Part shown: piece by piece, positions 6,330-13,177 of the stretch | How positions within the stretch are numbered: the stretch's first letter is position 1 | How the letters are laid out: each line of letters begins with the position of its first letter | From: Methanomicrobiales archaeon | GTDB lineage: Archaea; Halobacteriota; Methanomicrobia; Methanomicrobiales; Methanoculleaceae | DNA: 14,208 bases | Assembly: GCA_012521035.1 (NCBI GenBank) | Contig: JAAYND010000053.1 | Span: 1 to 14,208, forward strand | Reading direction: 5' to 3' | Made by a program: the position numbers and the translations under genes | Notes under the pieces: generated by a model | The model's database searches: none | Seen by the model: the letters and a program-made list of their open reading frames with translations, nothing else | What the model was told of the DNA's origin: nothing

Positions 6330-6905
6330 TCAGGCGAGGAGTCGAAGACCTGCGCACATCGCGACGATGGCAAGCAGGGCCGCGACCGCCAGGAGGAGAG
6401 GGAGGCTTCTGGGCCGGCCGATGAAGGACTTTAGCTCCTGCCGGTAGAGGGCGGCGAACAGCCCGACGATCAGGAGAAAAAGGATCCACTCGCTCGGCTG
6501 GGAGAGCTGCCGCAGTATCGCGTCCCGGAGGTAGGTATCAGGGTAATCGCGCCCGGGGATCGGCCCGAGGAGCGGCCAGAACCAGACGACCGGGTTGTGC
6601 CACATCCCATCAAGGATCTGGTGGCTTGCCATGCCCACGGCCACGGCGAGGAGGTCGATCCGCCGGCGGTAGATATAGAGGAAGAGACCGGCGAGGGCGA
6701 CCAGGAAGAGGACGGTGAGGCCGTGGAAGTATATCCTGCCGTAGTTGAGCGTCCCGGCGAGGACAATATGCCCGAGCGGTTTGTCGATCAGGTCGGGGAG
6801 CACGGCGCCCAGAGCGGTGAGCGCGACGATGCGCCGGTCCCCGACGAGAACCGCCAGAACAAGACCGATGAGTATGCCGGCCATGATGTGGGCGAAGAGA
6901 TACAT
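6330..6905 (-). CDS. YdjM/DUF457-type membrane protein (putative metal-dependent hydrolase)
   Basis: 191 residues from the ATG at 6905. Hydrophobic segments include about 8-22, 26-38, 62-79, 84-97 and two near the C-terminus. The family pattern of polar residues inside a membrane protein is present: His6, PDLIDK (37-42), His61 and SHQILDGMWH (94-103), likely metal ligands as in YdjM/PF04307 proteins annotated as membrane-bound metal-dependent hydrolases. No substrate is established. The frame is open upstream to a TTG at 6986, but that stretch is poor and covers a TATA box (6928-6935) placed about 27 nt before 6905, so a leaderless start at 6905 is preferred. Confidence 0.8.
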   Translation of the reverse strand: MYLFAHIMAGILIGLVLAVLVGDRRIVALTALGAVLPDLIDKPLGHIVLAGTLNYGRIYFHGLTVLFLVALAGLFLYIYRRRIDLLAVAVGMASHQILDGMWHNPVVWFWPLLGPIPGRDYPDTYLRDAILRQLSQPSEWILFLLIVGLFAALYRQELKSFIGRPRSLPLLLAVAALLAIVAMCAGLRLLA

Positions 6906-6927
6906 CGAGAGACCAGTAGCAGGGCGG

Positions 6928-6935
6928 CCATATAC
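6928..6935 (-). promoter_or_regulatory. TATA box of the YdjM-type gene, predicting a leaderless mRNA
   Basis: GTATATGG on the minus strand is centred about 27 nt before the ATG at 6905. Archaeal spacing puts transcription start at or within a few bases of that ATG, and no ribosome site precedes it. Confidence 0.45.
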
Positions 6936-7014
6936 GCTTTGCCCCCGGGATCGGGTACGGGATCCGGCGCCATACAGATAATACAATACCTCGATGTCCT
7001 ATAGTGCTGCACAA

Positions 7015-7024
7015 TGTATATATG
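7015..7024 (+). promoter_or_regulatory. TATA box of trpB2, predicting a leaderless mRNA
   Basis: TGTATATATG is centred near 7020, about 27 nt before the ATG at 7048. This puts transcription start at or just before the start codon. The GAGGT at 7043-7047 abuts the ATG too closely to act as a normal ribosome site. Confidence 0.6.
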
Positions 7025-7047
7025 TGTACAAGAACAACCATAGAGGT

Positions 7048-8406
7048 ATGCAGACGAAGATCCTCCTTGATGAGGGGGAGATGCCGAAGCGATGGTATAA
7101 CATCCAGGCGGATCTCCCTCGACCCCTGGATCCACCCCTTCACCCGGCGACCGGGAACGTGGTAACCCCTGACGACCTCCGGCACATCTTCCCGATGGAA
7201 CTGATCCGGCAGGAGATGAGCACGGAACGCTACATCGATATCCCCGACGAGGTCCGGGATATACTCACCCTCTGGAGGCCGAGCCCTCTCTACCGGGCAC
7301 GGCGACTTGAGGCGGCCTTGAAGACCCCAGCAAAGATCTACTTCAAGTGGGAGGGTGTAAGCCCGCCGGGATCGCATAAACCCAACACCGCCATCCCCCA
7401 GGCCTACTACAACCGCGAGGCGGGGATCGAGCGGCTCGCGACCGAGACCGGGGCGGGGCAGTGGGGATCGTCGCTTGCGTTTGCAACGGGCCTCTTTGAT
7501 ATGGAGTGCACCGTCTACATGGTCCGGACATCATATGATCAGAAGCCCTACCGGAAGAGCATGATGCAGGTCTACGGCGCCGAGTGCATACCGAGCCCCT
7601 CGCCGAGGACGAGATCCGGCCGGATGATGCTTGAGCGCGACCCGGATACACCGGGCTCCCTCGGCATCGCCATATCCGAGGCGGTCGAGGATGCAGCGAG
7701 CCACGATAACACGAACTACGCGCTCGGTTCGGTCTTAAACCACGTCTGCCTCCACCAGACGATCATCGGCCAGGAGGCAAAACAGCAGCTTGCGGCCGTG
7801 GATGACTACCCGGATGTCGTTATCGGGTGCGTCGGTGGTGGTTCGAACTTTGCCGGGCTCTCGTTCCCGTTTGCGGGTGAGAAGATCACCGGAAAGCGCC
7901 CCGATACCGAGATCATTGCCGTTGAACCGGCGGCCTGCCCGACCCTGACGAAAGGGCTCTACGCCTACGACTACGGGGATGTCGCGGGGCTGACCCCGAT
8001 AATGAAGATGTTCACGCTCGGCCATGACTTCGTCCCGCCAGCGATCCACGCGGGTGGCCTGCGCTACCATGGGGCATCCCCGCTCGTATCGAGGCTCGCG
8101 CAGGATGGGGTCATACGATCGGTCTCCTGCTACCAGAACGAGGTCTTTGAGGCTGCCGTGACGTTCGCCCGGACCGAGGGGACCGTCGTCGCGCCAGAGG
8201 CCGCCCACGCGGTGAAGGCCGCTATCGACGTGGCTCTCCAGTGCCGGGAGACCGGGGAGGCAAAAACGATCCTCTTTAACAACTCCGGGCACGGCAACTT
8301 CGACTTCTCCTCCTACGAGGCCTACTTCGCAGGGATGCTCATCGATTACGAGTATCCGGTGGAGCTGATCAAAGAGTCGCTCGCCCGGCTGCCGGTGACC
8401 GGCTGA
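7048..8406 (+). CDS. trpB2: tryptophan synthase beta chain, TrpB2 type
   Basis: 452 residues, longer than the usual TrpB (about 400), as expected for TrpB2. The PLP lysine is K111 in GSHKPNTA; the cofactor phosphate loop is VGGGSN (262-267). The N-terminal MQTKILLDEGEMPKRWYNIQ is typical of archaeal TrpB2 and supports the start at 7048, although an ATG at 7081 has a GA-rich site before it. The enzyme makes tryptophan from serine and indole. No trpA or other trp gene is nearby, and TrpB2 enzymes bind TrpA poorly or not at all, so it may salvage free indole. A COG3199-type kinase gene follows 13 nt later and is probably co-transcribed. Confidence 0.95.
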   Translation: MQTKILLDEGEMPKRWYNIQADLPRPLDPPLHPATGNVVTPDDLRHIFPMELIRQEMSTERYIDIPDEVRDILTLWRPSPLYRARRLEAALKTPAKIYFKWEGVSPPGSHKPNTAIPQAYYNREAGIERLATETGAGQWGSSLAFATGLFDMECTVYMVRTSYDQKPYRKSMMQVYGAECIPSPSPRTRSGRMMLERDPDTPGSLGIAISEAVEDAASHDNTNYALGSVLNHVCLHQTIIGQEAKQQLAAVDDYPDVVIGCVGGGSNFAGLSFPFAGEKITGKRPDTEIIAVEPAACPTLTKGLYAYDYGDVAGLTPIMKMFTLGHDFVPPAIHAGGLRYHGASPLVSRLAQDGVIRSVSCYQNEVFEAAVTFARTEGTVVAPEAAHAVKAAIDVALQCRETGEAKTILFNNSGHGNFDFSSYEAYFAGMLIDYEYPVELIKESLARLPVTG

Positions 8407-8419
8407 GGCGGGATCATCC

Positions 8420-9541
8420 ATGACGACGATCGGTCTCATCGTCAACCCCATCGCCGGTATGGGCGGTGCCGTGGGGCTCGCGGGGACCGATGGTCAGGTT
8501 GCGGAGGCGATCCGGCGGGGAGCGGTCCCGCGAGCCTCTTTTCGGGCCGCCGAGGCCCTCCGGCCCCTCGCGGGCCGGGGCATCCGGTTCCTCGCGCCCG
8601 CCGGACCGATGGGCGCCGATGCCCTCGATGCGGCCGGCGTCATCGGGTATGACGTCATCTCCCTCCCGGGAGAGACGACGTCGGCCGCGGATACCGGGGA
8701 GGCCTGCCGGGCGTTCATCGATGCCGGGGCCGATCTCGTCCTCTTCTGCGGCGGCGACGGGACGGCCCGGGACGTCCTCGATGCTGTGGACCGATCAGTG
8801 CCGGTCCTCGGCATACCTGCCGGGGTGAAGATGTACTCGGCGGCCTTCGCGGTAAGTCCCGTCGCGGCCGCTGCTGTCATCACCGGGCTAGATTCCGCCC
8901 GGCTCCGCGATGCCGATATACTCGATATCGATGAGGAAGCATACCGGGAGGGGAGGTTTGCTGTCAGGCTCTACGGGACGGCCCGGGTTCCCTACATCCC
9001 GGGGAGGGTCCAGGGGGCGAAGGCGGTCTATGAGGAGGCCGACGATGAACGGGCAAAGCGCGATATCGCCCGGTTCATCGCCGAGGTCATGGTTCCCGAT
9101 ACCCTCTATGTCATCGGCGCCGGGAGCACCACAGCCGCTATCCTCTCGGAGATCGGGCTCTCCGGGACGCTCCTCGGCGTCGACCTGGTCAGGAACAAAG
9201 AGATCGTCGCGAGGGGCGCTGATGAGCGGACGATCCTCTCCCACCTCGATGGTGCGGCGGCGGCCCGGATCATAACAAGCCCCATCGGGGCGCAGGGGTT
9301 CATCCTCGGCCGGGGAAACCAGCAGATCAGCCCGGCGGTTGTCAGGCGGGCCGGCGGTCCCGGGCGGATCGTCGTTGTGGGGACGCCGGCAAAGCTCGCC
9401 GGAACGCCGGCGCTCTACGTGGACAGCGGTGATCCGGCACTCGACCTCGAGTTCGGGGACTCGGTAGCTGTGGTATCGGGCTACCGGATCGCACAGCGGA
9501 AACGGGTGGCGTCCACCGTCCCCATCACCACCCCTCGATGA
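8420..9541 (+). CDS. ATP-NAD kinase-like protein (COG3199/AcoX-like)
   Basis: 373 residues. The N-terminal Rossmann-like part carries VNPIAGMGG (8-16) and the NAD kinase/diacylglycerol kinase signature FCGGDGTARDV (109-119). The C-terminal half has GRGNQQISPAVVR, which is typical of COG3199, a group annotated as predicted polyphosphate/ATP-dependent NAD kinases and related to AcoX. It would transfer phosphate to NAD or a similar nucleotide; the true substrate is unproven for most members. It lies 13 nt after trpB2 with only a weak ribosome site, suggesting co-transcription. Its last 17 bp overlap the end of the opposing TPR gene. No terminator is visible after its stop. Confidence 0.88.
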   Translation: MTTIGLIVNPIAGMGGAVGLAGTDGQVAEAIRRGAVPRASFRAAEALRPLAGRGIRFLAPAGPMGADALDAAGVIGYDVISLPGETTSAADTGEACRAFIDAGADLVLFCGGDGTARDVLDAVDRSVPVLGIPAGVKMYSAAFAVSPVAAAAVITGLDSARLRDADILDIDEEAYREGRFAVRLYGTARVPYIPGRVQGAKAVYEEADDERAKRDIARFIAEVMVPDTLYVIGAGSTTAAILSEIGLSGTLLGVDLVRNKEIVARGADERTILSHLDGAAAARIITSPIGAQGFILGRGNQQISPAVVRRAGGPGRIVVVGTPAKLAGTPALYVDSGDPALDLEFGDSVAVVSGYRIAQRKRVASTVPITTPR

Positions 9542-10355
9542 GAGAGAGGAGCATCTTTCGGACTTCCGTGGTCAGTTTGCAGGATGGGTTGATCTCAAGC
9601 GCTTTCTCGGCGCACGCGAGCGCATGGCGGTACATACCGAGGTGGTAGAGGACGCTGCACTTCATGCTCCACCCGGCGGCATACCGTGGATCGATCTCAA
9701 GGACCCGATCAAATGCAACGAGCGCCTGCCGGTACTCCCCGAGGGCATACAGGGCGCCCCCCTTCAGACTCCAGGCCCGGACGTTTTCCGGGTCATCGGC
9801 GATGGCGCGGTCGTAGCAGGGGATAGCTTCCTCTGATCGGTGCTTGAGAAAGTGTGCGTAGCCGAGATCGACCCAGGCCGCCACAAAGTGCGAGTCGATC
9901 GCAAGAACCTGCTCGTAGCAGGCGATCGCGTCATCCAGGCGCTCCATGGCGGCGAATACGCCGCTCCGGTTGTACCAGGTGACCGCAGAATCAGGGTTGA
10001 GGGCGAGGGCCTGATCGTAGCAGGCGAGCGCCTCATCGAGGCGGTTGCGGCGCCGGTGTAGCATCCCCCGGGAGAGCCAGGCGGGAGCAAAACCCGGGTC
10101 GATCGCAAGCGCCCTCTCCCAGCAGGCGAGCGCTTCGTCGTCCCTGCCGAGGAGATCGAGGAAGACCCCCTTGTTGTTCAACATCTTCACGTTCTCCGGA
10201 TCGCACTCAAGCGCCCGGTCAAATATGGCCAGCGCCTCACCAAACCGCCCCTGCCGGGCGAGGACGAGCGCCCGCCTGCTCACCGCTATATCAGTATCCC
10301 GGTCTACCAGATCCCCGGGTTCGTCCTTCCCGAAGAGTCTGCCAGTAATTCCCAT
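9525..10355 (-). CDS. tetratricopeptide repeat (TPR) protein
   Basis: 276 residues made almost wholly of seven 34-residue TPR units (about 22-260), each with the pattern A/G..LG...EAL.C.D.AL.IDP. There is no signal peptide or membrane helix, so it is a cytoplasmic scaffold for protein contacts; the partner is unknown. The N-terminal MGITGRLFGKDEPG is outside the repeats. A GGGGATC site lies upstream of the ATG at 10355 and a TATA box at 10399-10406. The unit repeat is also visible in the DNA as a 102-bp period. The stop lies inside the convergent kinase gene. Confidence 0.92.
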   Translation of the reverse strand: MGITGRLFGKDEPGDLVDRDTDIAVSRRALVLARQGRFGEALAIFDRALECDPENVKMLNNKGVFLDLLGRDDEALACWERALAIDPGFAPAWLSRGMLHRRRNRLDEALACYDQALALNPDSAVTWYNRSGVFAAMERLDDAIACYEQVLAIDSHFVAAWVDLGYAHFLKHRSEEAIPCYDRAIADDPENVRAWSLKGGALYALGEYRQALVAFDRVLEIDPRYAAGWSMKCSVLYHLGMYRHALACAEKALEINPSCKLTTEVRKMLLSLIEGW

Positions 10356-10398
10356 TCCTGAGATCCCCCCTTGATCTGGCTACTGGAGGAGGGCCTAT

Positions 10399-10406
10399 GA
10401 TATAAC
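10399..10406 (-). promoter_or_regulatory. TATA box of the TPR gene
   Basis: GTTATATC on the minus strand is centred about 47 nt before the ATG at 10355. It predicts a leader of about 20 nt that contains the G-rich ribosome site. Confidence 0.45.
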
Positions 10407-10420
10407 CGTTCCCCTGTCCC

Positions 10421-10443
10421 TCACCGCCCGCAGGATGCGGTGA
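10421..10443 (-). terminator. possible terminator hairpin downstream of the HNH gene
   Basis: TCACCGC (10421-10427) and GCGGTGA (10437-10443) are perfect 7-bp inverted arms with a 9-nt loop, 28 nt past the HNH stop and just upstream of the TPR promoter. No T run follows, so termination is only one option; it could instead be an operator for the TPR gene. Confidence 0.3.
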
Positions 10444-10470
10444 CCGGATCCTGAGATCCCGCGGGCGGGA

Positions 10471-10899
10471 CTACCGTGAGCGCTCTCTCTGCTGCCGTGC
10501 GGTCGCGATCACCCTCGCCACCCGCACGGCACCACCCACCCGGCGAAGGTCGGTATGCGCCCGGGCATGGCAGATGCTGCAGAGCGTGACGAGATTTTCC
10601 GGGGCATCGTTTGTCGGGTCAAGGTCGATATGATGGACGTGGAGATCATCATCCCTACCGCAGATGGCGCACCGCCCTCCGTCACGACCCATGATCGCGG
10701 TCCGCACCTCCTTCCATCCCCGGAGGGCGTACTTCTCCCGCGCCCGGATGGTTATCCCGAACTCCTCGCAGAAGACGGTTCCACCCTCGCGGATGGCGAA
10801 CGGGCAGCGGTAGCAGAGCCCGAGAAAGCCGTTCCTCTCCGGATGGCCGCCGCAGAGGGGAGGGAGCCTGCGGTCAAACGCATCGAGGTCGAGCTGCAT
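10471..10899 (-). CDS. HNH endonuclease-like protein with extra zinc-binding cysteines
   Basis: 142 residues. The HNH core is CAIC (77-80), HVHHID (87-92, with the metal-site His89/His90), ENLVTLCSICHARAH (101-115, with Asn102, CxxC 107-110 and His111). All expected catalytic and zinc positions are present. The N-terminal half has its own Cys set (C16, C29, C32, C44), suggesting a second zinc site, possibly for DNA recognition. It should be a cytoplasmic metal-dependent nuclease, but the target is unknown and no methylase or toxin partner is visible. It is the last gene of a run dinB, Clp-fold protease, HNH, 30 nt after the protease stop. Confidence 0.85.
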   Translation of the reverse strand: MQLDLDAFDRRLPPLCGGHPERNGFLGLCYRCPFAIREGGTVFCEEFGITIRAREKYALRGWKEVRTAIMGRDGGRCAICGRDDDLHVHHIDLDPTNDAPENLVTLCSICHARAHTDLRRVGGAVRVARVIATARQQRERSR

Positions 10900-10929
10900 C
10901 CTGAAAATCTCTGTCAGGATCCGGCATAA

Positions 10930-11760
10930 CTACTCGTCCTCTCCCTCGCCGTAAGGGGCCGGGATGTAGGCGACCGACGGGCGGCGGGGCATTGCCTGGG
11001 GGAAGAGGTCCATCAACCGGTAGATCTCTCCGGGGACAGTGGGGGTGACCGGGAGCCCGAACTCCCGCGCCTGCTCAAGGGTTATCGGGTAGTCGTGGGT
11101 CCACTTCCCCCCGGTGAGCAGGCGCGCCAGGCGGTCCGCCTGTTCCGCCTCCATCCGATCCCGGAGCAGGCCGGCCACAAACTCCCGCATCTGGTTCTGG
11201 GTCTTTGCCGCGATGTCGACCAGGATGAAGGTCGTATCATCGATCTCCTCCGGCGGTTTCATGCGCGGAACCCGCAGGATCGACGCCGCCGGGTAGTCGC
11301 CGATCCTCGGGTCGACCGGACCGAGCACGGCGTTCTCATCCATCGCCACCTCGTCAGCGGCGAGACAGAGGAGCGTCCCGCCCGACATGGCATAGTGGGG
11401 GACAAAGACCGTCACCTTCCCCTGGTGGCGCTGGAGCGCCATCGCGATCTGCTCTGAGGAGAGGATGAGGCCGCCGGGGGTGTGGACGACCAGATCGATC
11501 GGCATATCCGGCGGCGTGAGCCTGATGGCCCGGAGAACCTCCTCTGAGTCGTTGATATCGATATAGCGGTAGAGCGGGATACCGAGAAGCGCGATCCTCT
11601 CCTGGCGATGGATGAGGAGGATGACTCGGGTTCCCCGCATCTTCTCAAGCCCCCGGATCGCCCGCAGGCGGCGGGTCCGGGTCATATACTGCTGGATGAT
11701 CGGCACCGCGAAGAGGATGAGGAAGACGACGACCAGCAGCACGATCCAGGCATCGGGCAT
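10930..11760 (-). CDS. membrane-anchored Clp-fold serine protease (SDH protease family)
   Basis: 276 residues from the ATG at 11760; a GTG at 11772 is possible but GGTGG lies 8 nt before the ATG. One N-terminal helix (about 4-21) is followed by a basic stretch (TRTRRLRAIR) and a ClpP/crotonase fold: LVVHTPGG (90-97, oxyanion region) and HYAMSGGTLLCLAADE (122-137) with nucleophile Ser126. DENAVLGPVDPRIG follows, as in the SDH_protease family (PF01972). The catalytic domain faces the cytoplasm if the basic flank stays inside. Substrates are unknown; turnover of membrane or regulatory proteins is plausible. It lies 50 nt after dinB and 30 nt before the HNH gene. Confidence 0.9.
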   Translation of the reverse strand: MPDAWIVLLVVVFLILFAVPIIQQYMTRTRRLRAIRGLEKMRGTRVILLIHRQERIALLGIPLYRYIDINDSEEVLRAIRLTPPDMPIDLVVHTPGGLILSSEQIAMALQRHQGKVTVFVPHYAMSGGTLLCLAADEVAMDENAVLGPVDPRIGDYPAASILRVPRMKPPEEIDDTTFILVDIAAKTQNQMREFVAGLLRDRMEAEQADRLARLLTGGKWTHDYPITLEQAREFGLPVTPTVPGEIYRLMDLFPQAMPRRPSVAYIPAPYGEGEDE

Positions 11761-11810
11761 GCTCTGTGCCACCCGTGTGCGCCCGGGGTAAAAGAACGTT
11801 TGCCTCGCCG

Positions 11811-12896
11811 TCAGGGCGGGAGAAACTCGTCGATCGATGTCTGCCGGGTGCGGCCTCCCTCAAACCCGGAGAGCCTGACGCCGAGGAGACGGACCTCAGT
11901 GCCGTTGAGGAACGGGAGGAGGAGGTCGCCGGCAACCTGCCCGATGACTCCGGGATCTGTCGTGAACCGGTCCAGCGTCCGGGACCCGGTATGCGTCTCA
12001 AACCCCCGGTACCGAACCTTGACCGTGACGGTCCGGCACCGGAGGCCGTCGGTGACGAGCGTCTCGCAGACGTCATCCGCAAGGTCGGCGACGGTCGCGG
12101 ATAGAGTATCCGGATCGGCGGTATCCTCATCAAACGTCGTCTCCCGGGATATGGACTTGCACCCCTCCCGGCTCTCCACCTCCGCATCATCGATGCCCCG
12201 GGCGAGGCGGTGCAGCCTGATCGCAGACCGGCCGAACCGGGCGATGAGGATCTGAACGTCTGAGCGAGCCAGGTCGCCTATGGTCAGGATGCCCATGCCG
12301 GCCAGTTCATCGCCGGTCTTCCTCCCGACACCGGGGATCTTTCCCACCGGCAGGGGGGCGAGGAACGCCGCGAGATCGCCCGGGCGGACGACCGTCAACC
12401 CGTCGGGTTTTTTGTAGTCGGATGCGATCTTTGCCGCAACCTTGCCCGGCGCGATCCCGATGGAGCAGGTGAGCCCCTCCGCCTCCCTGATATCCTGTTT
12501 GATCGCGGTAGCGAGCCTCTCCGCCGCCGGAAGACTGCCGGCGCCGGTGACGTCGAGGTAGGCCTCATCGATGCTCACCTGTTCGATACGGTCGGCACGC
12601 TCGCGAAGGATCGCCATGATCCTCGCCGAGACGCGGGAGTAGAGCGGGTGGTCGGGCAGGAGGTAGACTGCGTGTGGACAGAGGGTATACGCCCGGGAGA
12701 TCGGCATACCGGAGTGCACACCGTAGCGGCGGGCCTCGTAGGAGCAGGTGCTCACGACCCCGCGGCCGGTCCCTCCCTTCGGGTCGGCGCCCACGATCAC
12801 CGGTCTCCCGGCGAGGGAGGGGTCGCGGCGGATCTCCACAGAGGCGAAGAAACTGTCCATATCGACGTGCATGATGATCCGGCCATCGGTTGCCAT
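11811..12896 (-). CDS. dinB: DNA polymerase IV, Y family (DinB/Dpo4-like)
   Basis: 361 residues, normal for DinB. Metal-binding acids are D12 in MHVDMDSFFASVE and D110/E111 in VSIDEAYLDV. A thumb helix-hairpin-helix is visible (KIPGVGRKTGDELAGMGI), then a little-finger domain (KSISRETTFDED onward). The end QTSIDEFLPP (352-361) matches a PCNA-binding PIP box (Q-x-x-I-x-x-F-L). The enzyme copies past damaged bases with low fidelity and would be loaded by PCNA. The start at 12896 is chosen over an open extension to 12980 because the family begins here and the extension crosses a TATA box. It heads the dinB-protease-HNH run. Confidence 0.96.
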   Translation of the reverse strand: MATDGRIIMHVDMDSFFASVEIRRDPSLAGRPVIVGADPKGGTGRGVVSTCSYEARRYGVHSGMPISRAYTLCPHAVYLLPDHPLYSRVSARIMAILRERADRIEQVSIDEAYLDVTGAGSLPAAERLATAIKQDIREAEGLTCSIGIAPGKVAAKIASDYKKPDGLTVVRPGDLAAFLAPLPVGKIPGVGRKTGDELAGMGILTIGDLARSDVQILIARFGRSAIRLHRLARGIDDAEVESREGCKSISRETTFDEDTADPDTLSATVADLADDVCETLVTDGLRCRTVTVKVRYRGFETHTGSRTLDRFTTDPGVIGQVAGDLLLPFLNGTEVRLLGVRLSGFEGGRTRQTSIDEFLPP

Positions 12897-12940
12897 TGTG
12901 CGCGAACGTCCCCCGGTGTTACAGTACCTGGGACGTGCGG

Positions 12941-12950
12941 GAATATAAGC
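12941..12950 (-). promoter_or_regulatory. TATA box of the dinB run
   Basis: GCTTATATTC on the minus strand is centred about 50 nt before the dinB ATG at 12896. It predicts transcription from near 12919 and a leader of about 22 nt that contains GGGGGA. I see no recognisable damage-response operator nearby. Confidence 0.45.
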
Positions 12951-13070
12951 GCGTTCGCCGGCCGGGTGAAGCCCGCGCATACTGAGACGAGAGAGAGAAA
13001 GCGGATGAATCTGAATACTTATGGAGAGACATCTGACGATATGGTACAGATGACTGGCTTAATAACACGT

Positions 13071-13093
13071 GGGCGAGTGAGAACCACTCGCTC
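13071..13093. repeat. inverted repeat (hairpin) in the dinB-mcrA gap
   Basis: GCGAGTG (13073-13079) and CACTCGC (13085-13091) are perfect 7-bp arms around a 5-nt loop, extendable to 9 pairs with one wobble. It lies 85 nt past the mcrA stop. It could be a back-up terminator, an RNA 3'-end stabiliser or a protein-binding site. Confidence 0.4.
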
Positions 13094-13157
13094 CACCTGA
13101 GTCCAGCTGATCGGCAGGAATGTTCTTTGCGATCGCTGATTGTAAGGACGTGCACCT

Positions 13158-13162
13158 AAAAA
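13158..13162 (-). terminator. T5 tract after mcrA, probable terminator
   Basis: On the minus strand, TTTTT follows the mcrA stop by 15 nt after a pyrimidine-rich stretch (CTCCTCCAACCCC). Archaeal RNA polymerase often stops at such oligo-T runs without a hairpin. This would end the mcr operon transcript. Confidence 0.4.
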
Positions 13163-13177
13163 GGGGTTGGAGGAGTT

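Larger units (their letters stand above)
12951..13177. other. non-coding gap between dinB and mcrA
   Basis: This stretch has lower GC than its surroundings and no convincing gene. It holds one hairpin (13071-13093) and the probable mcrA terminator (13158-13162). A 31-codon plus-strand frame (13004-13100) and a longer minus-strand one are open but have no ribosome site and unlikely composition. Confidence 0.55.

Noticed and set aside
7735..8451. Long minus-strand open frame opposite trpB2
   Set aside because: Shadow frame produced by high GC; the plus strand encodes an unmistakable TrpB2 and no ribosome site or family wording is seen.
9560..10290. Regular DNA period of about 102 bp that could be taken for a tandem repeat array
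   Set aside because: It is explained by the 34-residue TPR units of the encoded protein.
10459..10466. CCCGCGGG-type palindrome near the HNH stop
   Set aside because: Very short and expected by chance at this GC; no T run or spacing that would make it a terminator or operator.
12897..12980. N-terminal extension of DinB by 28 residues
   Set aside because: Family members begin near the ATG at 12896, and the extension overlaps the TATA box at 12941-12950.
13004..13100. 31-codon plus-strand frame in the dinB-mcrA gap
   Set aside because: No recognisable ribosome site and no protein-like features; it also runs through the hairpin at 13071-13093.
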